Below are positions 18,737 through 27,489 of a DNA stretch of 42,674 nucleotides, piece after piece (positions within the stretch are counted from its first letter, which is position 1; each line of letters starts with the position of its first letter). The notes beneath the pieces are model-generated. The model did not search any database, was not told where the DNA came from, and saw only the letters and a program-made list of their open reading frames with translations. The DNA is from JBELHJ01 sp042091495 (lineage in GTDB: Bacteria > Bacteroidota > Bacteroidia > Flavobacteriales > Flavobacteriaceae), in NCBI GenBank assembly GCA_042091495.1, contig JBELHJ010000016.1, positions 1 to 42,674 of the forward strand, in the 5' to 3' direction. A program made the position numbers and the translations under genes.

Positions 18737-20483
18737 TTATTTTTTAACCAGCTTAGTAACATTAGAATTTCCTTTAAAATCCCTAATACTCAATAAGTAA
18801 ATACCAGGCTTTAAATCAATATTAGAAATTGTAAACGCACTACTATTGGGTTTAATAGTGTTTATTGTTTTACCTAAAACATCAAATAAAATAGCTTCTT
18901 TTACAGCATTGCCGTTGGTATTTAAATGCCAATTATTCCTACTTGGATTAGGGTATACAGACACTTCTAGTTTATCAAAACTTGAATTACTTAATTGACT
19001 AGATTTCTTATAGACCTTGACATAATCTATTTCCATAATATCTTCGGTAAAATTGGGATCAATGGCACCTGCACCTTTATTACCTCCTAATGCCAAGTTC
19101 ATGATAATAAAGAAGTCTTTATGTAACTCCGTTTTATCAGAATCTGTTGTANNNNNNNNNNNNNNNNNNNNNNNNNNNNNNNNNNNNNNNNNNNNNNNNN
19201 NNNNNNNNNNNNNNNNNNNNNNNNNNNNNNNNNNNNNNNNNNNNNNNNNNNATAATAAAGAAGTCTTTATGTAACTCCGTTTTATCAGAATCTGTTGTAG
19301 ACATATAATAATATTGTACGCCGTCAAAAGTAGCTCTTACAAAATTTTCGGTCCACTCAAAACCATACACATGAAATTCACTCGCTATGGTATTGGAATA
19401 TGTTGCCCCTCCATAATCTGCATTGTTTCCACCCGGATCATTAAACCAATGCGTAGTAGCTTGTATTTTAGTTTTATCTGAAAACTGTTCCATAACATCT
19501 AACTCACCACACCTGGGCCAAGTGTTGCCTGCGGTTTGATAATTTTCACCAAGCAACCACAATGCAGGCCAGGTACCAGCAACAGAAGGCAGCTTTGCCC
19601 TAAACTCTATTTTACCATAGGTAAACTCAAATTTATTCTCAGTTTTAATTCTACCTGATGTATAAATATTTCCTGTTTTTTTTGCTTTAATTTTTAGAGT
19701 ACCGTCACTTACATAGACATTTTCTAAACTAGCGGAATACTGTTGTTCTTCTGCATTACCCCACCCATTATTCCCATTACCATACTCATATGACCAGTTT
19801 GAGCTACAAGGCACACCATTTGTTAAAAAATCATCTTCCCAATACAAGGTGTATGAATTAGGATTTAAATCTAGACCCGTGAAACCTTCTGAACAATTTG
19901 GCCCTGAAGATCCACCTGATTGCAAAATATCATCAAAGAAATAAACCGGATTCTCAGAAGCTGTTTCATACCAAAATATCCCAAAGTCAAACATTAATAC
20001 CACTTTTTCGTAAATGCCAGAAGAGGCACCACTAAAATCAAATTCTATATCCTCCCACTCGCCATTAAGCGTTGTAACTACATCCCTTTCAATAAAAATA
20101 GAATTATCTGTTGGATGCTCTAATTTTAACTTTACATGAGTTCCTGTAGCTGCAGAATACACCTTCATAATAATTTTATCATGAACAGAAAAATCTATAG
20201 GATTAAACAAAGTAGCATATATGCCTGCCCATGTTTCTGTAACACCCTTATTAAGTTGTATTATTTTATTATCAGAGTTTTCGGGGTTGGGATTTCCAAT
20301 ACTTGATGGCGCATTAACCACAGAGGCGTATGCCCCACCAAACCCAAACCATGAATTTCCAGCCCCACCGGTGCTAGAGGATTCCATATCTATAGGAAAA
20401 CTAGTTTGTGATTGTCCAAATGATAATGTTGATACTAAAAAGAATAAAAGAAATGAAATATAAACCTTCATGGTGTTTTGCAT
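18737..20483 (-). CDS. GH16 laminarinase-like beta-glucanase with T9SS tail (assembly gap inside)
   Basis: The gene is split by an N run but is intact: removing bases 19152-19299 (the Ns plus one copy of a 48-bp duplication) gives one 532-residue frame. It has a signal peptide (1-23, ending SFGQ), an N-terminal jelly-roll glycan-binding domain (about 25-195), and a GH16 domain (about 215-445). The active-site motif GELDVMEQF places the nucleophile at Glu327 and acid/base at Glu332. The domain continues across the gap to IMNLALGGN and MEIDYVKVY. A T9SS tail (about 455-532, VYPNPSRNNW) ends the protein. GH16 enzymes of this type mostly cut beta-1,3-glucans such as laminarin. An alternative start is the Met codon at 20471. 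It is divergent from the SusD-like gene and convergent with the 18.1 kb gene. Confidence 0.93.
19104..19299. other. False assembly gap: 100 N flanked by a 48-bp exact duplication
   Basis: Bases 19104-19151 and 19252-19299 are identical over 48 bp and border a run of exactly 100 N (19152-19251). This is the mark of two contig ends that overlap but were not merged. Collapsing removes 148 bp and restores the GH16 reading frame. Confidence 0.95.
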
Positions 20484-20648
20484 AGTTAATTTTTTACAAT
20501 TTATGTATTTAGCCCTTACCCCTTTAAATTTCTACCTATACAATACACATACAACGCTAAAACATCTGTTTTTATACTGGATGATTTTCCATAAAAATTA
20601 TAAATTTTTAGTATCTTAATGTCAACTAAACCGCTGATTTACAATTTA
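20484..20648. promoter_or_regulatory. Divergent promoter region between GH16 and the SusD-like gene
   Basis: This AT-rich stretch of about 165 bp separates two divergent starts and must hold both promoters. No exact TAnnTTTG -7 element was found on either strand. The nearest on the + strand is TAAATTTT around 20598, about 50 bp before the preferred start. Confidence 0.4.
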
Positions 20649-22540
20649 ATGAAATCTAAATTTTTATGCTTAATGCTTCTTATTCCTGTTTTAACCTTTT
20701 CTCAAATAGGAATTAATACAGATACCCCAGATAGCTCTTCAGCTCTAGAAGTTGCCTCAAGTACGCAAGGGTTTTTACCACCCAGAATGTCTTATGATCA
20801 AATGAAAGCCATTAATAACCCAGCAAAAGGGCTCATAATCTATTGTACCGATTGCACTGATGAGTTAGGACATCTTGTAGTTTATAATGGTGAGTTATGG
20901 CACGCCATATATGAAGGATGTCCTTCCCCAGGAAATTGTAATGAAATAACCAAATACGATCCTGATTGTTGCCCTGACGATGGAGGCACGGCCACATTTG
21001 ACCCTACTGGAACAACTTTTAGCCCAACAATAACCAACGAAACTGAGTTGGAAGCTGCTTTAGGAAAAGCCTACGATTTGCTAACCAGTTATTCATGGAG
21101 TGTTTTGGCTGCAGAAATTATTTCTGATAACGCATTGAAGGGTGGAGCTAGTCAAAGTGATATGATAGGTTTAGAATTCTTAGATCACCAAGAAATATTT
21201 TCCAATAATATAGAACTTAATAATATTTGGAATTTTTTCTTTGCGGGTTATACCAGAGCTTCATATGTCATGATCAAAGGGCAACAACTTGACTCACAAA
21301 CTCCAAATACTTTAGATCTTATAACCGAAGCCATTTTTTTAAGAGCATTTTATAGTATGAATCTCATTAAATGGTTTGGTAAACATCCTTATATTGAAGC
21401 ATTTGATGACAACAATAATCCACACCTTGAGTATAGAGGCGAAAATGATATGATCTTTGACTGTTATGGTATGCTTGAGCATGTCATTGCAAATACAGAT
21501 ATTAATTTTCAAGGGAGCTACCGCACCACATTTAATAATTACACCGCCAAAGCACTACTCTTAAAGTTGATCTATAAACATTTAGACATATTTGATTACA
21601 ACATGGCAATGAATTTATTTGAAGAGATCAAAAATTCCGGAGTATACACTCTTGATACAAATCTTGACACCCTTTTTTCTGATGAGACNNNNNNNNNNNN
21701 NNNNNNNNNNNNNNNNNNNNNNNNNNNNNNNNNNNNNNNNNNNNNNNNNNNNNNNNNNNNNNNNNNNNNNNNNNNNNNNNNNNNNNNNATTCCGGAGTAT
21801 ACACTCTTGATACAAATCTTGACACCCTTTTTTCTGATGAGACGCCATCTGTATTTGAGATTGATTATACCTCAGACATACCAGCTTCATGGGATTGCTT
21901 ATTATGTAGTCAAGGAAATTTATTATCTAAATGGCAAGGCATAAGATCATATAATGGCCCTGAATATGATAGTGGATGGGGAGCAAATATAACTACACAA
22001 GAGGCTTTTGATAGTTTTGAAAATGGTGATAACAGAAGAGCAATAGCTATTTTAGATATTGCCGAGTGGCAGCAAACCCGTCCTAACGTAACTTATGAAC
22101 AAAGCTATGAACACACAGGCTATTACATGAAAAAATACCTGCCAAAATTGGGTGGTAATAATGGTTCTAATGGAGGAGACCCTAATCTTTTACATGGTAA
22201 TGACATTAAGATGATGCGTTATGCCGAAATTTTATTAATTGGTGCCGAATTGTATGCGCTTGATAATAGATACTTTGATGCACTGCTAAATTTAAATGAA
22301 GTTCGTGCAAGAGCAGGACTACCAGGAATTAGTAGTAATAATCAGCAAGAAATTTTAGATGCCATTTTTAATGAAAGACGGTCTGAGTTTATGGGTGAAG
22401 GACACCGTTATTTTGATTTAATTCATTTTAATAAAGCAGCACAATACATAGATGGTTTCATGAATCATCATGAAATATTCCCCATACCAGCCAGTTTCCT
22501 TGAAACTTTTGGACACATGCCACAAAATAATGGGTATTAA
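20649..22540 (+). CDS. SusD-like protein with tail-fibre-type N-terminal domain, not lipidated (assembly gap inside)
   Basis: Removing bases 21689-21843 (100 N plus one copy of a 55-bp duplication) gives a single 578-residue frame from the ATG at 20649; a TTG/ATG-type extension from 20619 is less likely because the signal peptide begins at 20649. The signal peptide (1-18, ending TFSQ) has no lipobox. Residues 19-100 match the short N-terminal region found on many Bacteroidota exported fibre-like or S74-linked proteins (IGINTDTPDSSSALEV, then QGFLPPRM). A Cys-rich linker follows, and from about 120 to the end a SusD/RagB fold with FNERRSEFMGEGHRYFDLI near the C-terminus. It would bind glycans but lacks the usual lipid anchor and has no SusC beside it. 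A 267-residue partner follows 35 bp downstream. Confidence 0.85.
21634..21843. other. False assembly gap: 100 N flanked by a 55-bp exact duplication
   Basis: Bases 21634-21688 and 21789-21843 are identical over 55 bp, around a run of exactly 100 N (21689-21788). Collapsing the overlap removes 155 bp and rejoins the two halves of the SusD-like gene in one frame (1737 bp from 20649, a multiple of three). Confidence 0.95.
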
Positions 22541-22575
22541 TAACAAACTAATTTAAACAACTAAACACTTTAATT

Positions 22576-23379
22576 ATGAAAAAACTCACACTTCTACTAC
22601 TCTTGATGATTTCTACATCAAGCATAGCACAACAAGTACATTCTTTTTACTATTTAAAAGTGCCTAGGTCTCAGGCCTCAGACTTTATCCAACTCCATAA
22701 AACATACACCGATATTTATTTAATGGGTTCTGAAGAAAATAAGTGGACTTCTACTTGGTTATTTACACATACTTATGGTAGTGATTTTACCTTTCAGGTT
22801 ATTGAAACCTTCCCTGATGTGGTAGCGCAAGCCAGTGCTGTTAATCCAAAAGACGAAGTTTTTAAGAATATAGATGCTATGGATGCCACAGATGAAGAGA
22901 AAGAAAATCTTAAAAAAGGTTGGGGTAAATACCTTAGACTATTTATAGAGGACCACTCAGATGAAGTTCGAGTTGCTTTCAACGATGATTTCTACATCAC
23001 TGATAAAGGCATTGATTTTACAAAAAAACATACCGTTGTCTTTAGTAAGTTTAACCCTAGTTGGTGGGATCGTTCAAGCTTTATGACACTGTGGAGAGAG
23101 ATTTCTAGACAGCCTGCTATTGATCAAGGTTATGTTAAAGCCATCGTACCTACAGGGCATTATAGTGGTTCATCATACACCTTTCAAACAGCATTGTGGT
23201 ATAAGTCTTTAAAAGATTTGGCTAAAGATCACGACGCTAATGCCTCTGGTGAGATGAGTGATAAAGAAAAAGAAATGTGGGATTTAGCCAGATCACATAC
23301 CGATGAAGTACTCACCTATGTGGGCAGTAACTGGGAAGCTGTTAGCAAGCCCACCAAACAATTTATTATTGCTGAATAA
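22576..23379 (+). CDS. Secreted protein of unknown function, probably two ferredoxin-like halves
   Basis: I do not recognise this 267-residue protein by name. A signal peptide (1-18, ending SIAQ) precedes two segments that look like copies of one fold: YGSDFTFQVIETFPDVVAQ (about 56-75) and YSGSSYTFQTALWYKSLKD (about 195-214), each preceded by a strand and a helix. The spacing is similar to dimeric alpha-beta barrel proteins, so an internal duplication is suspected. No lipobox, membrane segment or T9SS tail is visible, so it is probably periplasmic. It is 35 bp after the SusD-like gene with no terminator between, so the two are likely one operon. A hairpin terminator follows directly. A sugar-related role is inferred only from location. 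Confidence 0.75.
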   Translation: MKKLTLLLLLMISTSSIAQQVHSFYYLKVPRSQASDFIQLHKTYTDIYLMGSEENKWTSTWLFTHTYGSDFTFQVIETFPDVVAQASAVNPKDEVFKNIDAMDATDEEKENLKKGWGKYLRLFIEDHSDEVRVAFNDDFYITDKGIDFTKKHTVVFSKFNPSWWDRSSFMTLWREISRQPAIDQGYVKAIVPTGHYSGSSYTFQTALWYKSLKDLAKDHDANASGEMSDKEKEMWDLARSHTDEVLTYVGSNWEAVSKPTKQFIIAE

Positions 23380-23388
23380 TACAACTTT

Positions 23389-23414
23389 AAAACCTTATCA
23401 AATGATAAGGTTTT
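23389..23414. terminator. Bidirectional hairpin terminator
   Basis: The arms AAAACCTTATCA and TGATAAGGTTTT are separated by AA and followed by a T-rich run on the + strand, with an A-rich run before them. It ends the + strand pair (SusD-like and 267-residue genes). On the - strand it overlaps the stop codon of the esterase gene and can serve it too. Confidence 0.85.
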
Positions 23415-25335
23415 ATTTTTCCCATTCATCCGTTCTAAAAGGACTTATAGGTCTGTTATCTGTGGTATAAAAATTTACCCCTTCAGGATTATCTGCCCAA
23501 GCATACCTTACTGCTTTTGGATTTGGAATTTTTGAATTCCAAACTTTAACACGGTATTTGCCTACTATCTTGGCATTGGCCCATTCAAATTGCATATCTG
23601 CTGCAGATATACTAAAGTATTTTAGGGGGTCATCACCCTTTTTTAAGAGCTTACTTGCTTTTTTATTAAAGCATAATATTACTGTGTCTCCCTTAATTTT
23701 TAGAGACTTTAAAACAGGTGATGGCCTGGTATTTTGATTGTAAACAATACGATCTGCTTCTAGTGCTAAACGGTAACCAACAGCTTTCTTATTTCTAGGA
23801 TGGATATCATAGGCCTCACCTACATCAATGATTACAGCCATTCCTGTTTTAGGCAGTTTTAATGTTTTTAGTTGCGCTTCTCTTAATCGTGCCCAAGCAC
23901 TAGATTCTGGTTGATCTACAGGTTTTAAATAATTGGCCAACTGCACAAAAAGAAATGGTAATTCTTGATTAAATTGTTTGCGCCAATCGTTAATCATTAT
24001 AGGAAATAACGAATCATATTGAACTGCTTTTCTAACATTACCCTCACCTTGATACCATATTGCCCCTTTTAATTTGTAATCCTTTAATGGGGCAATCATG
24101 CCATTGTATAACACAGTGGGCTCCCAACTAAAATTATGAGGTTTTGGCAGTGCTTGGATTGAAAATCCTTTTTTAGCTTTCCATAGCCCCTCTAATGGGA
24201 TCAATGTATCTTTTAATCTAAAACTGTATTCAGCACCGTTTAACATGGCGGGTTTACCTCTATAGGTAACCAATCTAACGGCTATGGTATTGATACCTTC
24301 ATGCAATAAAGATTGAGGTACATCATATTTTCTGTGTAAAAATTTGTGAGCTGTTTTACCCAATAACTTACCGTTAATATAAACGGCGTCGGCATCTACA
24401 AAGCGACCTAGTTTAAGCGTAGCGTCGCTAATATTTGTTGAGTTTAATTCTATATGCTTACGAAGCCAAAGCACACCTTGTGCAGAAGTACCTTTTTTTT
24501 GCCATTGACCAGGACAATTCATGGTGTCCCAGTCACTATCATCTAAATTTTTGTTATACCATTTATTAATTAGTCCTTCATCATTATCATTAGCACTTTC
24601 ATTCCAAATTTTATTGGCTCTTTGGGTCGCTTTTTCTATACCTTCTATAAAACCATCTAGTTTTAACTGCTCTGTTCTGAAAAAATATTCAGGAATTTGT
24701 TTTATGGATTCTGATGAAGTCCATGCTTGAGCAGGCGTTCCACCAACACTAGAATTTATAATTCCAACAGGCACTCCATAATTCTCATAAATTTGTTTTG
24801 CGAAAAAGTAAGCTACCGCAGAAAAACCAGGTACCGAATTTGGGGATACAGACTCCCATTGTCCTGAAAAAAAATCTGCTTTTGGCCTATTAAACTGTAT
24901 GGTTTTGGGGACTTTAAATTGTCTAATAAATTGATTGCTTGAATTAGTAATCTCTTGCGCATAAAGTTCACTAACCTTACTCATAGTAAAAGCCATATTA
25001 GACTGTCCAGATGCCAACCAAACATCACCTATTAAAATATCTTTTAATACTATTTCGTTTTCACCTTTGATGGACATTTCATAGGGTCCGCCGTGAGACA
25101 TGGGTGGTAAAGTAATGTCCCATTGGCCTTTATTAGAAGAAATAGTTTTAAAAGTTTGTTCTAAAAACTGGATGGTTATTTCTTCCCCAACTGCTGATGT
25201 TCCCCATATCTTAATAGGTTCGTTGCGTTGCAAAATCATACCATCACTTAACAGTTTTGGTAATTTAACCTCGGCATAAGTAAAAAAAACAGAGCACATT
25301 GCAGTTACCCAAATTCCCTTTATAATTAAATTCAT
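23413..25335 (-). CDS. Sialate O-acetylesterase-like SGNH esterase
   Basis: This exported 640-residue protein starts at the ATG ending at 25335; a TTG two codons earlier is less likely. The signal peptide ends near TYAEV, then a beta-sandwich domain (about 22-100) leads to the SGNH hydrolase fold. The nucleophile block is WLASGQSNMAF (Ser in GQSNM near residue 112), and the later block is AIWYQGEGN, both typical of the SASA family. Between them lies an inserted jelly-roll of the GH2 sugar-binding type (about 265-350, LWLRKHIEL, DADAVYINGKLLG). A C-terminal beta domain ends the protein. Family members remove acetyl groups from sugars; the substrate here may be any acetylated glycan, and sialic acid is not implied. 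It is transcribed alone toward the terminator, divergent from the small gene at 25.5 kb. Confidence 0.9.
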   Translation of the reverse strand: MNLIIKGIWVTAMCSVFFTYAEVKLPKLLSDGMILQRNEPIKIWGTSAVGEEITIQFLEQTFKTISSNKGQWDITLPPMSHGGPYEMSIKGENEIVLKDILIGDVWLASGQSNMAFTMSKVSELYAQEITNSSNQFIRQFKVPKTIQFNRPKADFFSGQWESVSPNSVPGFSAVAYFFAKQIYENYGVPVGIINSSVGGTPAQAWTSSESIKQIPEYFFRTEQLKLDGFIEGIEKATQRANKIWNESANDNDEGLINKWYNKNLDDSDWDTMNCPGQWQKKGTSAQGVLWLRKHIELNSTNISDATLKLGRFVDADAVYINGKLLGKTAHKFLHRKYDVPQSLLHEGINTIAVRLVTYRGKPAMLNGAEYSFRLKDTLIPLEGLWKAKKGFSIQALPKPHNFSWEPTVLYNGMIAPLKDYKLKGAIWYQGEGNVRKAVQYDSLFPIMINDWRKQFNQELPFLFVQLANYLKPVDQPESSAWARLREAQLKTLKLPKTGMAVIIDVGEAYDIHPRNKKAVGYRLALEADRIVYNQNTRPSPVLKSLKIKGDTVILCFNKKASKLLKKGDDPLKYFSISAADMQFEWANAKIVGKYRVKVWNSKIPNPKAVRYAWADNPEGVNFYTTDNRPISPFRTDEWEK

Positions 25336-25474
25336 AATCAAAAATATTAGATAAATAAGATACTTATAATGTCTGATATATTGGAAATAAAAATTACCTC
25401 AACTCCCTAATTTATTGTTAATTTATTTTGGAATTTTAATGTATCCTTTTACTTTTAACGCTTTCAAACAATTA

Positions 25475-25810
25475 ATGACTAATAATAACTATTGTTTTTT
25501 GAATACATCCCGTATCATAATCACTTTTTTGGTGGTCATTTCATTTGCATCACAGGTAGCCTCAGAAACTATAAATCACGCTTTAGATTCTGAGTTTAAA
25601 ATTGAATTTTCATTGTTCGATGATCATAATGATAAAAATGAAAAGAACGATAAGAAAGAAAAAGATGATCTTGAACTTCAAGATCCTTCAAGTAATTCTG
25701 ATGCACTTGAATTCAATAAAAGTAATTCAACTCGAAAGATACTAGCAATTACACCAAATTGTATAGAAATTTCTTATAGTATTACATCGCCACCACCCGA
25801 TATAAGTTAA
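25475..25810 (+). CDS. Small secreted, charged protein of unknown function
   Basis: I chose the ATG at 25475 (111 residues), because a signal-like hydrophobic stretch (about 13-30, IIITFLVVISFASQVAS) follows it naturally; the frame is open up to 25415. After the cleavage region comes a very charged linker of Asp, Asn, Lys and Glu (about 50-75) and a short C-terminal segment ITPNCIEISYSIT-SPPP. No known domain is seen. It lies 79 bp upstream of the SulP gene on the same strand, with a small hairpin between. The codon pattern and position after a divergent start support a real gene, but evidence is moderate. Confidence 0.55.
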   Translation: MTNNNYCFLNTSRIIITFLVVISFASQVASETINHALDSEFKIEFSLFDDHNDKNEKNDKKEKDDLELQDPSSNSDALEFNKSNSTRKILAITPNCIEISYSITSPPPDIS

Positions 25811-25843
25811 GATTTCAAACTTCGTTTCTAAACAAAACCAAAA

Positions 25844-25862
25844 TCCATCAATTACTGATGGA
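25844..25862. terminator. Small hairpin between the secreted small gene and SulP
   Basis: The arms TCCATCA and TGATGGA flank ATTAC (7-bp stem). The following sequence is caaaatcttt, without a clean T-run, so it may be a weak terminator or a leader hairpin in the SulP mRNA. Confidence 0.4.
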
Positions 25863-25889
25863 CAAAATCTTTAATCTTAATTTATTAAA

Positions 25890-27452
25890 ATGGAAAATTC
25901 AAACATGTTTAAATATTTAAAAGCCGATATCCCGGCTTCTGTAGTCGTATTTTTTGTAGCATTACCCTTATGTCTTGGTATTGCTCTAGCCAGTGGAGCT
26001 CCACTGTTTTCCGGATTGATTGCAGGTATAGTAGGAGGTATTATTGTGGGACCTGTAAGTGGATCTAAAATTGGGGTTAGTGGACCTGCTGCAGGACTTG
26101 CGGCCATTGTTTACCTTGCAATTCAAGATCTTGGCATGCAAGACTTTTTAGTGGCTGTAGTATTGGCCGGTGTATTCCAAATTCTTCTTGGTGTAGCACG
26201 TGCAGGAATAATAGGATACTACTTTCCTTCCTCAGTAATTAAAGGAATGCTAACTGGTATTGGTATCATTATTTTCATCAAGCAAATACCTTTCTTTTTT
26301 GGACACATCGATGCAAAAACAAAAGGATTTAGTCTCACAGACTTCTTCGGAAGTTTAGAAAAAATTGAAACTTCATCCATTATAATTGGGACGATTGGCC
26401 TTTTCATTTTGTTACTATGGAATAGCGTACTTTCAAAAAAAGGGAAGTTTTTTCAAATTATTCAAGGCCCTATTGTTTCTGTAGTTATTGGAATAATATA
26501 TTATTTATCTACTAAGGGAAGTGGTCTTGAGATTGCAGGCCCAAATATGGTAGATGTTCCTATTTTTGACAGTTTTGACAGCTTAAAAAGCCAAATGAAC
26601 TTTCCAAATTTTGCCGCTATTACAAATCCTGATGTTTTAATCACAGCATTTACTATTGGACTCGTTGCCAGTTTGGAAACGCTCTTGTGTGTTGAAGCCA
26701 CAGATAAATTAGATCCATACAAAAATGTGACTCCAACCAACAGAGAATTATTTGCTCAAGGAACGGGTAATATTGTTTCTGGTTTAATTGGAGGTTTACC
26801 TGTTACTCAGGTAATTGTTAGAAGCTCTGCTAATATCAACTCTGGAGGTAGAACAAAAATATCTGCTATTGTTCACGGATTTTTATTATTAATCTTTGTA
26901 TTACTTATTCCCAATTTATTGAACAATATTCCTTTAGCGGTGTTAGCTGCAGTACTATTCATTGTTGGATATAAATTAGCTAAGCCTGAACTCTTTATTA
27001 AAATGTATAAGTTAGGATGGAAGCAGTTTGTACCTTTTATCGTTACTGTAGTTGGTATTGTTGGTACAGATCTACTTAAGGGTATTGGAATGGGATTAGC
27101 CGTAGGTCTTTTTGTAGTAATTTATAAAAGTTTTCAAAATTCTCATTTTTTACATATTGAAGACAAGAGCGAAGGAAGTCAAAAATTTAAAATGACTTTA
27201 GCTGAAGAAGTGACCTTCTTAAATAAAGGGGCTATCCTAAAAGAACTCGATGCGCTTCCAGAATCTTCAGCTTTGGAATTAGATGTAAGAAAAACAAGAT
27301 TTCTGGATAATGATATCATAGAAATTTTAGAAGACTTTTCATTAAAAGCAAAAAACAGAGCCATTGATATTACTTTGATTTCTGAACGGGGTACGGTGAA
27401 AAACCCGGAGAGCTATATTGAATTCTTTAATTTAAGACCTCAAACAGCATAA
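25890..27452 (+). CDS. SulP-family anion transporter with STAS domain
   Basis: This 520-residue inner-membrane transporter shows the SulP opening (LKADIPASVVVFFVALPLCLGIALASG, cut here as the run LPLCLGIALASG), followed by about 12-14 hydrophobic segments with SGPAAGL near residue 70 and ETLLCVEATDKLDP near 265-278. A C-terminal cytoplasmic STAS domain runs from about 430 to 520. The family carries sulfate, bicarbonate or other anions. In Bacteroidota many are bicarbonate-like carriers, so sulfate is not certain, although a sulfatase lies 8 kb away. It ends at a strong bidirectional terminator, shared with the convergent symporter gene. The gene is probably monocistronic or pairs with the small gene upstream. 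ATG at 25905 is an alternative start. Confidence 0.93.
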   Translation: MENSNMFKYLKADIPASVVVFFVALPLCLGIALASGAPLFSGLIAGIVGGIIVGPVSGSKIGVSGPAAGLAAIVYLAIQDLGMQDFLVAVVLAGVFQILLGVARAGIIGYYFPSSVIKGMLTGIGIIIFIKQIPFFFGHIDAKTKGFSLTDFFGSLEKIETSSIIIGTIGLFILLLWNSVLSKKGKFFQIIQGPIVSVVIGIIYYLSTKGSGLEIAGPNMVDVPIFDSFDSLKSQMNFPNFAAITNPDVLITAFTIGLVASLETLLCVEATDKLDPYKNVTPTNRELFAQGTGNIVSGLIGGLPVTQVIVRSSANINSGGRTKISAIVHGFLLLIFVLLIPNLLNNIPLAVLAAVLFIVGYKLAKPELFIKMYKLGWKQFVPFIVTVVGIVGTDLLKGIGMGLAVGLFVVIYKSFQNSHFLHIEDKSEGSQKFKMTLAEEVTFLNKGAILKELDALPESSALELDVRKTRFLDNDIIEILEDFSLKAKNRAIDITLISERGTVKNPESYIEFFNLRPQTA

Positions 27453-27456
27453 CATT

Positions 27457-27486
27457 AAAAAACACTCCTTTTTGGAGTGTTTTTTT
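27457..27486. terminator. Strong bidirectional intrinsic terminator
   Basis: The stem AAAAAACACTCC / GGAGTGTTTTTT encloses a TTTTT loop and runs into eight or more Ts on the + strand and into Ts again on the - strand. It separates SulP (+) from the end of the phosphorylase-symporter operon (-). Confidence 0.92.
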
Positions 27487-27489
27487 TTA

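Noticed and set aside
19104..19299. Direct repeat of a mobile element or target-site duplication
   Set aside because: The repeat is explained by an unmerged contig overlap; there is no transposase or terminal inverted repeat.
18737..20483. GH16 as a frameshifted pseudogene
   Set aside because: The two halves are in different frames only because of the 100 N plus a 48-bp duplicated contig end; collapsing restores an intact frame with all GH16 motifs.
20649..22540. SusD-like gene broken into two open frames, with a separate short gene at 22127
   Set aside because: The frame resumes correctly when the 55-bp overlap is collapsed; the Met at 22127 is internal.
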